Shown: positions 8,302 to 16,985 of the stretch, one piece after another
Numbering within the stretch: the stretch's first letter is position 1
How the letters are laid out: the number at the start of each line of letters is the position of its first letter
Notes under the pieces: generated by a model
Databases searched by the model: none
What the model was told of the DNA's origin: nothing
The model's input: only the letters and a program-made list of their open reading frames with translations
Source of the DNA: Clostridia bacterium
Lineage (GTDB): Bacteria > Bacillota > Clostridia > Christensenellales > Borkfalkiaceae
Length of the DNA: 21,229 nt
Assembly: GCA_029063275.1 (NCBI GenBank)
Contig: JAIDOO010000118.1
Location: 1-21,229, forward strand
Direction: 5' to 3'
Position numbers and translations under genes: made by a program

Positions 8302-10785
8302 ATGAAATTAAAAAAATCAATAGCGGTTATTTCGGCGCTGTGCCTTTGCACGGTCGGGTTGGCAACGGGTTGCGATAAATCCGAAAATAACGGCAATCTT
8401 GCGGTAGCGTATTCTTTCGAAGAAACAAGCGGAAGCGTTACCAAGGACGCTGTCAGCAAAAAAGATTATAAAATAAATTACGTATTCAACGAAGAGAATG
8501 CGGATAAAATTTTCAAAGCGCCGTCCGACCCTTTGCGCAGAACAGGCGTCAAAGGTAAAGCGCTTTATATGGACGGGTTTTCAAACAGTATATCCAACAG
8601 GGATTTCAAAATTCCCTCTTCGGCAATCACCCTTTCGGCTTGGGTGGCGCCGCGCGTGTTTGAAAATCTTCCCAATTACGGCGACAGCTCGGACGCGGCG
8701 GGCAACCCCAGACTTACTTCGGTAATCAACAAGGGTAATGTGGAAGCGGGCGAAGGTTTTCTTTTGGGCTACGGAAGATTGGGACTTTGGGGAATTCAGC
8801 TTGCACTGCACAATACGGAAACAGACGACGAGTATGTTGTCGCGTTTTACGACCCTGTCAATGCGCTTCCTCTGTACGAATGGTCGCACATAGCCGTCAG
8901 CTTTGACAGTAAATCGGGCTATATAGGTCTTTTCTATAACGGCGTTCCCTCTTATGAAGCAATTATTCCCGAGCTTGCGGAAACCCGTATTATAGAATCC
9001 GAGGATCCGTTATATATAGGCAGGTTTACAAACCCCGTAGAGGAGTTCGGAATAAGCCGCCAGCTTATCAGCGGACTTTTGGACGAAGTTAAAATTTACA
9101 ATACTTCGCTTTCACCCAAGGATATAAGGGAAGTATATTCCGATACCGATTTCGAAGGGCACCCCACTCTCGAATGGGAGGAAATTGCGCTTGACAGTTC
9201 GGTATACGAGGGGGACAGATACCGTCCCCAATATCACGGTTTGCCTCCAGCCGTATGGATGAACGAGCCTCACTCGCCATTCTATTATAAAGGAAAATAT
9301 CACGTATTTTATCAGCATAACCCTTCGGGACCCTATTGGTCCCAGATACGCTGGGCGCATATAGTCAGCGACGATATGATTCATTGGGAATACGTAAAGG
9401 ACGCAGTCGTTCCCACGGCGGGCATATGTCCCGAGGGAGTATGGACGGGCGGCGCGTGCATAGGTCCCGACGGAACTCCCTGGCTTGCGATTACGGCAGG
9501 AACCAACGCAAGTTCGTGGAGCGGGCAGAACGTGGCGTTCGCGCACGCGGCGGACCCCGACGACCCCTATCTTGTCGATTGGATAGTGGAGGATAAGGTT
9601 GCGATAACTCAGCCTTCCGACGATTCGCAGGGCGAGAGAGACCAGTTCCGCGACCCGTTTGTATGGTACGACGACGGCACCTATTATATGATGGTTTCAA
9701 CGTCTATTCCCGGAAAGGGCGGCTCGGCAAACGTTTATACGTCTAAAGATATGCGCGAGTGGGAATCCAGGGGCTACCTTTACGAATGCGACTACAATCT
9801 TTATCCCGAACAGGGAGCGCACTGGGAATGCGTTGTAATGCTTCCCATTTCCACGAAGGACGGTTCGCAGACGAAATATATTCTGTTTGACTGTCCCCAG
9901 TATACGGTGGACGGCTATATAGTGGACTGTTACTACTGGATAGGCACGTTCGATAAGGTAAACTGCCGCTTCATTCCCGACGACCACAAGCCTCAGCTGT
10001 TCGATATGGGATACGGAGTATATACCGGTCAGAACGGTTTCTGCTTCTTAACAGAAGAAGATAAGGCGGCGGGAAAAACGTCTTACGAACAGGGCAGAAC
10101 GGTTATTTACGCCATAGCCCAGGGTAAGGACGCGGGCACGGCGCAAAACTACAACGCGGGCTGGGCGCATAATTTTGCAATTCCCCTCGAGCTTCGGCTT
10201 TCGGACGACGGAAGAGAAGTTATCCGCGAGCCTATTAAGGAATTGCAGAGCGTAAGGCAGGAAACGCTTTACAGCTATTCGGGCGAGGGCAAAACGGCAG
10301 ACGCGATTAATTCCGAAATATCCTCGATAAGAGGTGATTTGCTTGAAATAAGGGCAACGTTTACGCTGGAGCCCACCGCAGATATATATTCCGGCGGAAT
10401 AAGCGTACGATACAATCCTACCGTTGATTCGCAGACCGAGCGCACGGATATATTCTTCTCTAACGAAGGGGTATATATATCAAGAAATAAATCTTCGTCT
10501 TTGGATTACGTTGCCAAAAATCCCAGCCGTACCTGGAATAACACCTCCCGCGAATTCAGCGTTATCATTCTTTTGGACCGCTCAATGCTGGAAATGTACG
10601 TAAACGGGGTAATGAGCTTTACGACAAGAATTTATCCCAAATACGGAGATTCGGATTATCTGAGAGTATTCGATAACTCTTCGGGAATACGTTTTACCTC
10701 TTTTGACGTTTACAGAATGGGCAGTGCGTATTCCGAAACGGTTACGCCCGCTTATTACGGCAACACGGGCAATTTAGGTGATTAA
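8302..10785 (+). CDS. GH32 lipoprotein with N-terminal LamG-like domain and a variant nucleophile motif
   Basis: This 827-aa surface lipoprotein has a signal ending in LATGC (C24 lipidated). It then has a concanavalin/LamG-like domain at about residues 30-285, seen in stretches such as ALYMDGFSNSI, TLSAWVAP and LLDEVKIYN. A complete GH32 propeller plus beta sandwich follows at about 300-815. The stabiliser (RDP, D451) and acid/base glutamate (HWEC, E509) are present, and the C-terminal DRSMLEMYVNG motif is normal. The nucleophile motif, however, reads WMNEPHS: the canonical aspartate is replaced by E322 and the following NG by HS. The enzyme may belong to a separate GH32 clade with altered linkage preference, or may be weak or inactive. 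The start follows GAGG at 8293-8296, which overlaps the permease stop. It most likely acts on fructan outside the cell. Confidence 0.83.
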   Translation: MKLKKSIAVISALCLCTVGLATGCDKSENNGNLAVAYSFEETSGSVTKDAVSKKDYKINYVFNEENADKIFKAPSDPLRRTGVKGKALYMDGFSNSISNRDFKIPSSAITLSAWVAPRVFENLPNYGDSSDAAGNPRLTSVINKGNVEAGEGFLLGYGRLGLWGIQLALHNTETDDEYVVAFYDPVNALPLYEWSHIAVSFDSKSGYIGLFYNGVPSYEAIIPELAETRIIESEDPLYIGRFTNPVEEFGISRQLISGLLDEVKIYNTSLSPKDIREVYSDTDFEGHPTLEWEEIALDSSVYEGDRYRPQYHGLPPAVWMNEPHSPFYYKGKYHVFYQHNPSGPYWSQIRWAHIVSDDMIHWEYVKDAVVPTAGICPEGVWTGGACIGPDGTPWLAITAGTNASSWSGQNVAFAHAADPDDPYLVDWIVEDKVAITQPSDDSQGERDQFRDPFVWYDDGTYYMMVSTSIPGKGGSANVYTSKDMREWESRGYLYECDYNLYPEQGAHWECVVMLPISTKDGSQTKYILFDCPQYTVDGYIVDCYYWIGTFDKVNCRFIPDDHKPQLFDMGYGVYTGQNGFCFLTEEDKAAGKTSYEQGRTVIYAIAQGKDAGTAQNYNAGWAHNFAIPLELRLSDDGREVIREPIKELQSVRQETLYSYSGEGKTADAINSEISSIRGDLLEIRATFTLEPTADIYSGGISVRYNPTVDSQTERTDIFFSNEGVYISRNKSSSLDYVAKNPSRTWNNTSREFSVIILLDRSMLEMYVNGVMSFTTRIYPKYGDSDYLRVFDNSSGIRFTSFDVYRMGSAYSETVTPAYYGNTGNLGD

Positions 10786-10796
10786 GGGGGATTAGT

Positions 10797-13211
10797 ATGC
10801 GAAAAACATTGATAGCTCTTTTGAGTTTGTTGTGCGTAGGCGCCGCGGTTGCGGGTACGGCTTGTGCAAAGGGCGGTGAAGAATTTCCCTCCGCACCCGT
10901 TAACGGCGGATTTGAAAGCGCGGATTTAAGCGGCTGGACTGTGGAATACGGCAACGCGTTCGATAATGATTGCGTTATGTCCGACAGAACCTTCACATAC
11001 GCAGACGACGCAAACCACAATCAGCTTTCCGTCAACGCAACGGGCAACTGGTATCTCAGCGGAAAAGGCTTTGACGGCGCATATTCAGGCGCGCGCACAG
11101 GGGCAATACGTTCGACGGAGTTCGTTCTTCCTAAGGACGGCACGATTAGTATGAAGCTTGCGGGAGGCGCGCTTACGATAGGCAAGGGCGAAAACGCGGC
11201 TTTGAAAAGTAAGGAAAAACTGTGCTATGTGGGCATTTACCGTTCTTCCGACGATAAGTTGCTCGCAATGCAGACTAACGAGTATTTTATAGAGCACACC
11301 GAGGATTACGTCAATCCCGACAAGTACGCCGCAGGCGTGTACAACACCGATAATTTCAGCAAATATACTTTGGATTTATCCGCCTATGCGGGAGAAAAGG
11401 TATATATCCGCATAGTCGATAACGACGAAAGCTATTATTACGGCTACTTTGCCGTGGACGATATAAGGGTAGGCGAATACGCCGAAGCTCAGCAGGAGGG
11501 CGCGTTCTTTACAAAGGTACGCGATTATGTGCAGGATATCGACGCGTCGTCGCAGTTTGAAATTAAAAACGGCGGCTTCGAAACCGGTTCGCTCGCAGGC
11601 TGGACTATCGTCGAGGGCGACGCATTCTCGCATGACGGAGTAAATTCCGAAAGCGTCTGGTGGAACGAAAATATCACCTATTCGCGCGACGGAAATTATC
11701 ATTACGGAAAATACCGTCCTACGGCAACGGGCGTTATGCGTTCGTCGGAGTTTGTTTTGGGCGGTTCGGGCTATATAAGCTGGAAGCTGGGCGGCTGTTC
11801 GGACAACGGCAAAACCTATCTCAGGTTTATGGTCAAAACCGAAGGCGAAGACGTGGAAGTGGCAAGATATTCGAATTTCAAATACTGGAATTTCCAATTT
11901 CCGCACGTTGCAAACGGAATGAGACTTTTGAATATGGTTCAGTATTACGCCGACTTTTCCGAATGCCTCGGCGAAACGATGTATATTGAGGTGGTTGACT
12001 ACAACTCGTCAAGCGACGAACTGGGTTGTATTACTCTTGACAGCGTCAAGACGTATTGGCAGGAAAAACCCGTATGGTACGACGAAGAGGCGTATCTCGC
12101 GGTTTACAATGTCGTGCCCGACATAATACCCGAAAACGAGTATCAGGTATACAACGGCAACTTCGAAACGGGTGATCTTAGCGGCTGGACGTTGAGCGAC
12201 GCGGCTAATCCTATCGGCGCGGTTGTCAGCGCGGACTCGTGGCTCGGCAATCCTTACAATAAAAAGGGCAGATATCATTTCAGCGGATTCGAGCACGATA
12301 TAGGCAAAATCGAAGGCAACACGGGTACTTTGACGAGCTCGGCATTCGAGGTTGGCGGCTCGGGCTGGATGACCTACCTTTTAGGCGGCGCTAAAAATCC
12401 CAACCTTTGCTATCTCTCGGTAATCGACGCGGAAACGGAGGAAGAGCTTCTGCGGTTTGCAAATTCGCAGTTTGAAAACGGCACTATGGTTTCATACAAA
12501 GCCGACCTATCGGAATTGCTCGGCAGAAATGTTAAACTGAGACTTACGGATAACGCTACCGATGATTGGGGAATAGTGGTTGCGGACAGTTTCAGAACCT
12601 ATTACGAGGACGCTTCGCAAATTTCCGAAAAGGCGTATTTGGCGCAGGATATACTGAATAATACCGTCCTCGGCGAAGACGACGAGTATCAGGTATACAA
12701 CGGCAACTTCGAAACGGGTGATCTTAGCGGCTGGACGCTGAGCGACGAAGCTAATCCTATCGGCGCGGTTGTCAGCGCGAGCTCGTGGCTCGGCTATCCC
12801 TACAACAAAGAGGGAATGTACCTGTTCAGCGGATTCGAGCACGATATAGGCCACATCGAAGGCAACACGGGCACTCTGACGAGCTCGGCATTCGAGGTCG
12901 GCGGTTGCGGTTGGATGACCTTCCTTTTAGGCGGCGGCGCAAATATAGAGCTTTGCTACGTTTCGATAATAGACGCGGATACGGGCGAAGAACTTTTGCG
13001 GTTTGCAAACAAGAATATACTCCCGCAGGAGGGAAGTCTTGTAAGTTATAAGGCTGATTTATCGACGCTAATGGGGAGAAAGGTAAAAATTCAGCTCGTC
13101 GACAACGCTACGGGCGGTTGGGGACTTCTTACCGCAGATAACTTTATTACACATTACGAAAGTGTGGACGAAATCGCCCAGGACGCGATTTTGGCTCAGA
13201 ACTTAATATAA
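10797..13211 (+). CDS. Surface lipoprotein with four jelly-roll-like modules, probable fructan binder
   Basis: This 804-aa protein has a lipoprotein-type signal (AGTAC, C23) and no recognisable catalytic domain. It consists of four related modules at about residues 35-231, 256-423, 448-605 and 630-790. Each opens with a motif like NGNFETGDLSGWT, contains a glycine-rich strand such as GSGWMTYLLGG, and ends with a D-S/N-F-x-T-Y segment. This resembles beta-sandwich carbohydrate-binding modules of the CBM4/9 or CBM66 kind; the exact family could not be fixed. Modules 3 and 4 are close copies at the DNA level (see the repeat entry). The gene starts after AAGGGGG, 11 nt from the GH32 lipoprotein, and is followed by a second protein with the same modules. 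The likely role is to hold polymer near the surface enzymes, comparable in logic to SusE/SusF of Bacteroidetes, though not homologous as far as can be seen. Confidence 0.7.
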   Translation: MRKTLIALLSLLCVGAAVAGTACAKGGEEFPSAPVNGGFESADLSGWTVEYGNAFDNDCVMSDRTFTYADDANHNQLSVNATGNWYLSGKGFDGAYSGARTGAIRSTEFVLPKDGTISMKLAGGALTIGKGENAALKSKEKLCYVGIYRSSDDKLLAMQTNEYFIEHTEDYVNPDKYAAGVYNTDNFSKYTLDLSAYAGEKVYIRIVDNDESYYYGYFAVDDIRVGEYAEAQQEGAFFTKVRDYVQDIDASSQFEIKNGGFETGSLAGWTIVEGDAFSHDGVNSESVWWNENITYSRDGNYHYGKYRPTATGVMRSSEFVLGGSGYISWKLGGCSDNGKTYLRFMVKTEGEDVEVARYSNFKYWNFQFPHVANGMRLLNMVQYYADFSECLGETMYIEVVDYNSSSDELGCITLDSVKTYWQEKPVWYDEEAYLAVYNVVPDIIPENEYQVYNGNFETGDLSGWTLSDAANPIGAVVSADSWLGNPYNKKGRYHFSGFEHDIGKIEGNTGTLTSSAFEVGGSGWMTYLLGGAKNPNLCYLSVIDAETEEELLRFANSQFENGTMVSYKADLSELLGRNVKLRLTDNATDDWGIVVADSFRTYYEDASQISEKAYLAQDILNNTVLGEDDEYQVYNGNFETGDLSGWTLSDEANPIGAVVSASSWLGYPYNKEGMYLFSGFEHDIGHIEGNTGTLTSSAFEVGGCGWMTFLLGGGANIELCYVSIIDADTGEELLRFANKNILPQEGSLVSYKADLSTLMGRKVKIQLVDNATGGWGLLTADNFITHYESVDEIAQDAILAQNLI
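12138..13166 (+). repeat. In-gene tandem duplication, period 546 bp
   Basis: Two adjacent copies, starting at 12138 and 12684, encode modules 3 and 4 of the four-module lipoprotein. The period is 546 bp, exactly 182 codons, so the frame is kept. The first 54 bases of the two copies are identical, and the first 96 differ at three positions. Similarity is also high around the FSGFEHDIG and GTLTSSAFEV segments and drops in the last third. This uneven pattern suggests a fairly recent duplication or partial gene conversion. Confidence 0.9.
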
Positions 13212-13230
13212 TTAAATTTAAGAGGTGAAA

Positions 13231-15474
13231 ATGATGAGAAAACTTCTTGCAGGGTTGTGTGCGGGCACGATTTGCATTGCAATGCTAGCCGCTGCCGCGT
13301 GCAATCCTACTCCCGCAGAGGGCGATAAGCCCGTAAAAATCAAGGACGGCATATCTATTACCGTCGAAGAGCAAAAAACGGCTACCGTGGATTTGTCGCT
13401 CTATATCTCGATACCCGAGGGCTCGGACTACGAGTACACGGCAACTTCTTCCAACCGTACGGTTGCAACCGTTTCGGTAACTGAAAATATCGCCACGATA
13501 ACGGCGGTAGCAGAGGGCAGTGCGACGGTTACCGCCTCGGTAGACGAGGTTTCGGTCGAGTTCGCGGTTACCGTTTCAAAAAAGCAGGTAACGCCCGCCC
13601 CCGGCAATGCCGACAAGACGGCGCTTGCCGCCGAGCTTGCGTCAGAGGTGGCTGAGCAGGGCGACTATACTGACGAAAGTTTTGAGGCGTATACCCAAAA
13701 ACTTCAGACGGCGAAAGATGTAAATGCAAAAGCGGACGCAACGCAGAGCGAGGTAGACACCGCTTGCAACGAACTTAAAGCCGCACGCGAAGGGCTTGCG
13801 CTCCGTAGTCCCGAAGAAAAGGCGGACGCAGAAAAAGAGTTCGGCTTGCTTGTCAACACAAGCAAAGAGCTGACAATTTCCGATTACGTCGACGATAAAA
13901 ATTTAAGCAGTCTGACATATGAGGTTAATGCTGCGAATTCAAAGGTTACTGTAAGCAACGTCGAGAACGGCAAGTTTACGGTTACGGCAGGCAGTGCCGA
14001 GGCTGAGGACGTAAAGGTATCGATTGTAGTCAAATACAAGGATAGCCCCGTGCTTACGGTAACGGTTAACGTAACGGTTACGGCAGAAGCGGTTCCCGTT
14101 TTAAAGCATGAGGCGGTTACGGCGGATATCGACTTGTATTCCGTTGAAAACAAAACGGATATTACGCTTGATTTTGCAAAGAACGTTGAAAACGTCGGCG
14201 GACTCGAGCTGACGTATAACGTAACTTTAAACGGCGGTGCGCTGACTCTTGACGGTACTTCCTACACTTACGCTTACGGAACTTATACTGATACGGCGAC
14301 AACGGTTGTGTTTGTGGTAACGGTATCGTATAATGACAACGGCGAAAATAAACAGCTCAGTTATAACTACACCTTGAATATAGTCGACACAAGAGCATAC
14401 CGCATAACCAACGGCGGATTTGACGACGGTCTTGACGGCTGGACGTTGGGCAATGATAGACTCGGCGGAATTTCGGAAGATACGCATTATTGGCTGAACG
14501 ACCCTGAAAGCGCGGAAGGTTTTGCGTTCGGAAACGACGGCAAATTTTTCTCTGCTTATGCGGTCGGCGATGAAGCGGCAATGGGTACTCTCACAAGTTC
14601 GGCATTCAAAATCGGCGGCAGCGGTTATATAACCTATAAGCTGGGTGCGGCTAAAAACGCAGATAAAGTGTATCTCGATATTATCGAAAAGGATACGGGT
14701 GCAATTCTTGCAAGGTATTATAACAATCTTTGGCAGGATAGAACGGACGGAATAAAGAGCGGTTGCACGCTTATCGAATATAAGGCGGATTTGTCCGCAC
14801 ACATCGGTAAAACGGTTTATATCCGCATAAGCGATAATGCGATCAACGATTACGGTCTGTTCTTCGTAGACAGCTTTGTAACTTACTATCCCGAAGTTCC
14901 TGCAGTAGCTAATTCCGCAGTTGCCGTATCGGACGCCCCTTCAGATATCTATCAGTTATTAAACGGCGGATTTGAAAGCGGTTTGAACGGCTGGACCGTT
15001 AAAACTACCGAAGGACCCGAAAACGAAAAATTCGGAGATCTTGGCAATGCGGATGCGACTTGGGGAGATAACCGTTCTTATAACAACGACGGCAAGTTCT
15101 TCCAGAATATGCACGAAGCCTGCAAAGGCTACCTTACGAGCACGTCGTTTACCGTTTCCGAAAACGGTTGGATGTCGTTTAAGCTCGGCGGCAATAAGGC
15201 TCACAGTTATGTATCTGTAATCGATGCAAATACAGGGGCGGAGCTTGCAAGATTCGTAAACGAAAACTATGTAGGTGCCTGGCCGAACAACGGTTGGGAA
15301 ATGTATTCTTACAAGGTAAACCTTATTGAAAGCGGTATTGCTGCGGGGACCGAGGTAAGAATAAAAGTTGTGGACGATGCGACCGGGGATTACGGCGTAG
15401 TTGTCGTTGACAGCTTTGCGGTGTATTCGGCAGACCCGGGCGAAGGATTCCAAAAAATAAATAAAGTATCGTAA
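13231..15474 (+). CDS. Surface lipoprotein with Ig-like and FIVAR-like stalk and two C-terminal jelly-roll modules
   Basis: This roughly 747-aa protein has a lipoprotein signal ending in AAAAC (C24). It has a BIG2-like domain at about residues 30-120 (EGSATVTASVDEVSVEFAV), a short helical FIVAR-like region at about 125-190 (NADKTALAAELA through ELKAAREGLAL), and two or more threonine/valine-rich beta domains at about 195-388. Two modules of the NGGFESGLNGWT type follow at about 392-554 and 576-735, related to those of the preceding protein. No catalytic motif was found. ATG at 13231 and ATG at 13234 both fit the AGAGGTG at 13221-13227, and a GTG at 13225 lies within that site; 13231 is a compromise. 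The likely job is to display fructan-binding modules away from the cell wall on a stalk. The gene lies 19 nt after its module-sharing neighbour, in the same operon. Confidence 0.68.
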   Translation: MMRKLLAGLCAGTICIAMLAAAACNPTPAEGDKPVKIKDGISITVEEQKTATVDLSLYISIPEGSDYEYTATSSNRTVATVSVTENIATITAVAEGSATVTASVDEVSVEFAVTVSKKQVTPAPGNADKTALAAELASEVAEQGDYTDESFEAYTQKLQTAKDVNAKADATQSEVDTACNELKAAREGLALRSPEEKADAEKEFGLLVNTSKELTISDYVDDKNLSSLTYEVNAANSKVTVSNVENGKFTVTAGSAEAEDVKVSIVVKYKDSPVLTVTVNVTVTAEAVPVLKHEAVTADIDLYSVENKTDITLDFAKNVENVGGLELTYNVTLNGGALTLDGTSYTYAYGTYTDTATTVVFVVTVSYNDNGENKQLSYNYTLNIVDTRAYRITNGGFDDGLDGWTLGNDRLGGISEDTHYWLNDPESAEGFAFGNDGKFFSAYAVGDEAAMGTLTSSAFKIGGSGYITYKLGAAKNADKVYLDIIEKDTGAILARYYNNLWQDRTDGIKSGCTLIEYKADLSAHIGKTVYIRISDNAINDYGLFFVDSFVTYYPEVPAVANSAVAVSDAPSDIYQLLNGGFESGLNGWTVKTTEGPENEKFGDLGNADATWGDNRSYNNDGKFFQNMHEACKGYLTSTSFTVSENGWMSFKLGGNKAHSYVSVIDANTGAELARFVNENYVGAWPNNGWEMYSYKVNLIESGIAAGTEVRIKVVDDATGDYGVVVVDSFAVYSADPGEGFQKINKVS

Positions 15475-15490
15475 CAAAACCGGTTAAAGT

Positions 15491-15524
15491 CTTTACCGCG
15501 GTTTCTGAAGAAACTGCGGTAAAG
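15491..15524 (+). other. Strong intergenic RNA hairpin
   Basis: The left arm (15491-15505) and right arm (15510-15524) pair over 15 bp with a single G-U pair and a TGAA loop. It lies between the second module lipoprotein and the cytoplasmic GH32 gene. It is followed by AAAAAACC, not a U-run, so it is unlikely to be a complete intrinsic terminator in the operon direction. It may set the 3' boundary of the longer mRNA or adjust the level of the last gene. The segment at 15478-15489 resembles the right arm and could compete weakly for the left arm. Confidence 0.55.
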
Positions 15525-15546
15525 AAAAAACCATTAAGGAAAATAA

Positions 15547-16887
15547 ATGTCAGATTTAAATTTGAGGCCGAAATTTCATATAAACGGCGGTAACGGTTGG
15601 ATAAACGACCCTAACGGACTTGTAAAATTCAAAGGGGAATATCACGTATTTTTTCAGTATTACTCTCACAACGTTTATTGGGGACCCATGCACTGGGGAC
15701 ACGTTGTAAGCCGTGATTTGATTGACTGGAAACGTTTGCCGATAGCGCTCGCTCCGGACGAACAGGACGACGGCTGTTTTTCGGGAACCGCAATCGTTTG
15801 GAAAGATAAGCTGTGGCTTATTTATACCAGCTATAAGGAAAACGGCGGCGGTGAGAATATCAGGCAGTTACAAGCCGTTGCTTCATCCGAGGACGGCATA
15901 AACTTTACAAAGCACGGAATCGTTATAGGTGAAAAGGATTTGCCCGTCGGGTACTCTCCGTGCGATTTCCGCGATCCGAAAATATTTTCGGAGGGCGAAA
16001 CTTTGTATTGCCTGGTTGCGGCGCGAAAAGTAGACGGCAGAGGCAGGATATTGCTGTTTTCTTCAAAAGATATGTTTAACTGGAAATTCGAGTGCGATGT
16101 TTTAGACCGCGACAGCGGAGGGACAATGATTGAGTGCCCCGATTACAACAGCGAGCTTGGATTACTTACATATTGCGAGCAGTTTCAGCCCGCACAGGGC
16201 AACAAGCATCTGAATATCCACAGCACTTTTTACCGCTTGGGTAATCTCGATTGCAAGACACATAAATCGACTTTCGGTAACGATGAAATTATCGATTACG
16301 GATTTGATTTTTACGCGGCGCAGATTTTTAAAGATACTCCCGTTATGATAGGCTGGCTGAATATGTGGGACAGAAATATTCCGTCCCAGAAATACGGCTT
16401 TGCCGGTATGCTTACGGTACCCAGAAAGCTGGAAATAAAAAACGGCGGGCTTTGGCAAACGCCTGTGGTTTCGGCACAAAAGGTGTTTGAAAAAGAGATA
16501 GACGGAACTTTTACCGATAAAATAAAAATCGGTATGATAAACATAAATGCAAAAAATCTGAAAACCTTTAACCTGTATCTGCGCAAGAAAAAGGATATGT
16601 TTACAAGCTTTTGCTTAAAAGACGGCGAATGGGTGTTTGACCGTTCCCGTTCAGGCGAATTAATCGAAGGTAAGGAGCGCGACGCCGACAGCCTTGCAGG
16701 TATCCGCCGGATGCCTTTCGATAACTGTGCGGATACCGAAATAATCGTGGTGTTGGACGAATTTTCAGCGGAAATATTCGTAAACGGCAAATCGCTTTCC
16801 TCGACTATTTATCCCGACCCCGACGCCGACGGTCTTGAACTCGAAGTAAAGGCGGATGAATGTTTACTGCGGCGCTTTGACGTTTAA
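15547..16887 (+). CDS. Cytoplasmic GH32 beta-fructofuranosidase (sucrose-6-phosphate hydrolase type)
   Basis: This 446-aa protein has no signal peptide and begins almost at once with the GH32 catalytic domain, so it acts in the cytoplasm. All three catalytic residues are present: nucleophile D21 in WINDPNG, D143 in FRDPK, and acid/base E196 in MIECPD. The GFDFYAAQ strand and the terminal sandwich domain (LDEFSAEIFVNG) are also intact, and the length is normal for ScrB/SacA-like enzymes. The likely job is to hydrolyse imported fructose oligomers or sucrose to fructose, which the kinase at the left edge can phosphorylate. Because import is by an ABC system and not by a phosphotransferase system, an unphosphorylated substrate is more likely than sucrose-6-phosphate. 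The start follows AAGGA at 15536-15540. It is the last gene of the locus. Confidence 0.9.
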   Translation: MSDLNLRPKFHINGGNGWINDPNGLVKFKGEYHVFFQYYSHNVYWGPMHWGHVVSRDLIDWKRLPIALAPDEQDDGCFSGTAIVWKDKLWLIYTSYKENGGGENIRQLQAVASSEDGINFTKHGIVIGEKDLPVGYSPCDFRDPKIFSEGETLYCLVAARKVDGRGRILLFSSKDMFNWKFECDVLDRDSGGTMIECPDYNSELGLLTYCEQFQPAQGNKHLNIHSTFYRLGNLDCKTHKSTFGNDEIIDYGFDFYAAQIFKDTPVMIGWLNMWDRNIPSQKYGFAGMLTVPRKLEIKNGGLWQTPVVSAQKVFEKEIDGTFTDKIKIGMININAKNLKTFNLYLRKKKDMFTSFCLKDGEWVFDRSRSGELIEGKERDADSLAGIRRMPFDNCADTEIIVVLDEFSAEIFVNGKSLSSTIYPDPDADGLELEVKADECLLRRFDV

Positions 16888-16947
16888 ACAGAGGATTACC
16901 TTACAAACTTAAAGCAAAACGCAAATAGGTTTATGCCGAAATAAATA

Positions 16948-16978
16948 AATCCACTCGCTTGGCGGGTGGATTTTTATT
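16948..16978. terminator. Intrinsic terminator between convergent genes, probably bidirectional
   Basis: The arms AATCCACTCGC (16948-16958) and GCGGGTGGATT (16962-16972) form an 11-bp stem with one G-U pair and a TTG loop. On the + strand the stem runs into TTTTTATT. On the - strand the complement gives ATTTATTTATTT. It therefore can end both the fructan operon and the convergent - strand unit that stops at 16986. The remaining bases of the 98-nt gap (16888-16985) show nothing else. Confidence 0.88.
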
Positions 16979-16985
16979 GCGGATT

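Noticed and set aside
11376..11906. Antisense reading frame (176 codons) opposite the four-module lipoprotein
   Set aside because: It is explained by codon bias of the sense gene; no recognisable motif or start signal was found.
12138..13166. CRISPR-like or mobile-element repeat
   Set aside because: The repeat is two long in-frame coding copies without spacers, terminal inverted repeats or a transposase; it is a protein-module duplication.
14227..14802. Long antisense reading frame (191 codons) opposite the second module lipoprotein
   Set aside because: It lies entirely opposite a well-supported gene, has a cysteine/arginine-rich, low-complexity look, and shows no domain or ribosome binding site.
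10797..15474. The two module lipoproteins as one gene split by a frameshift
   Set aside because: Each has its own ribosome binding site and its own lipoprotein signal peptide, and the first ends in a normal stop after a complete module.
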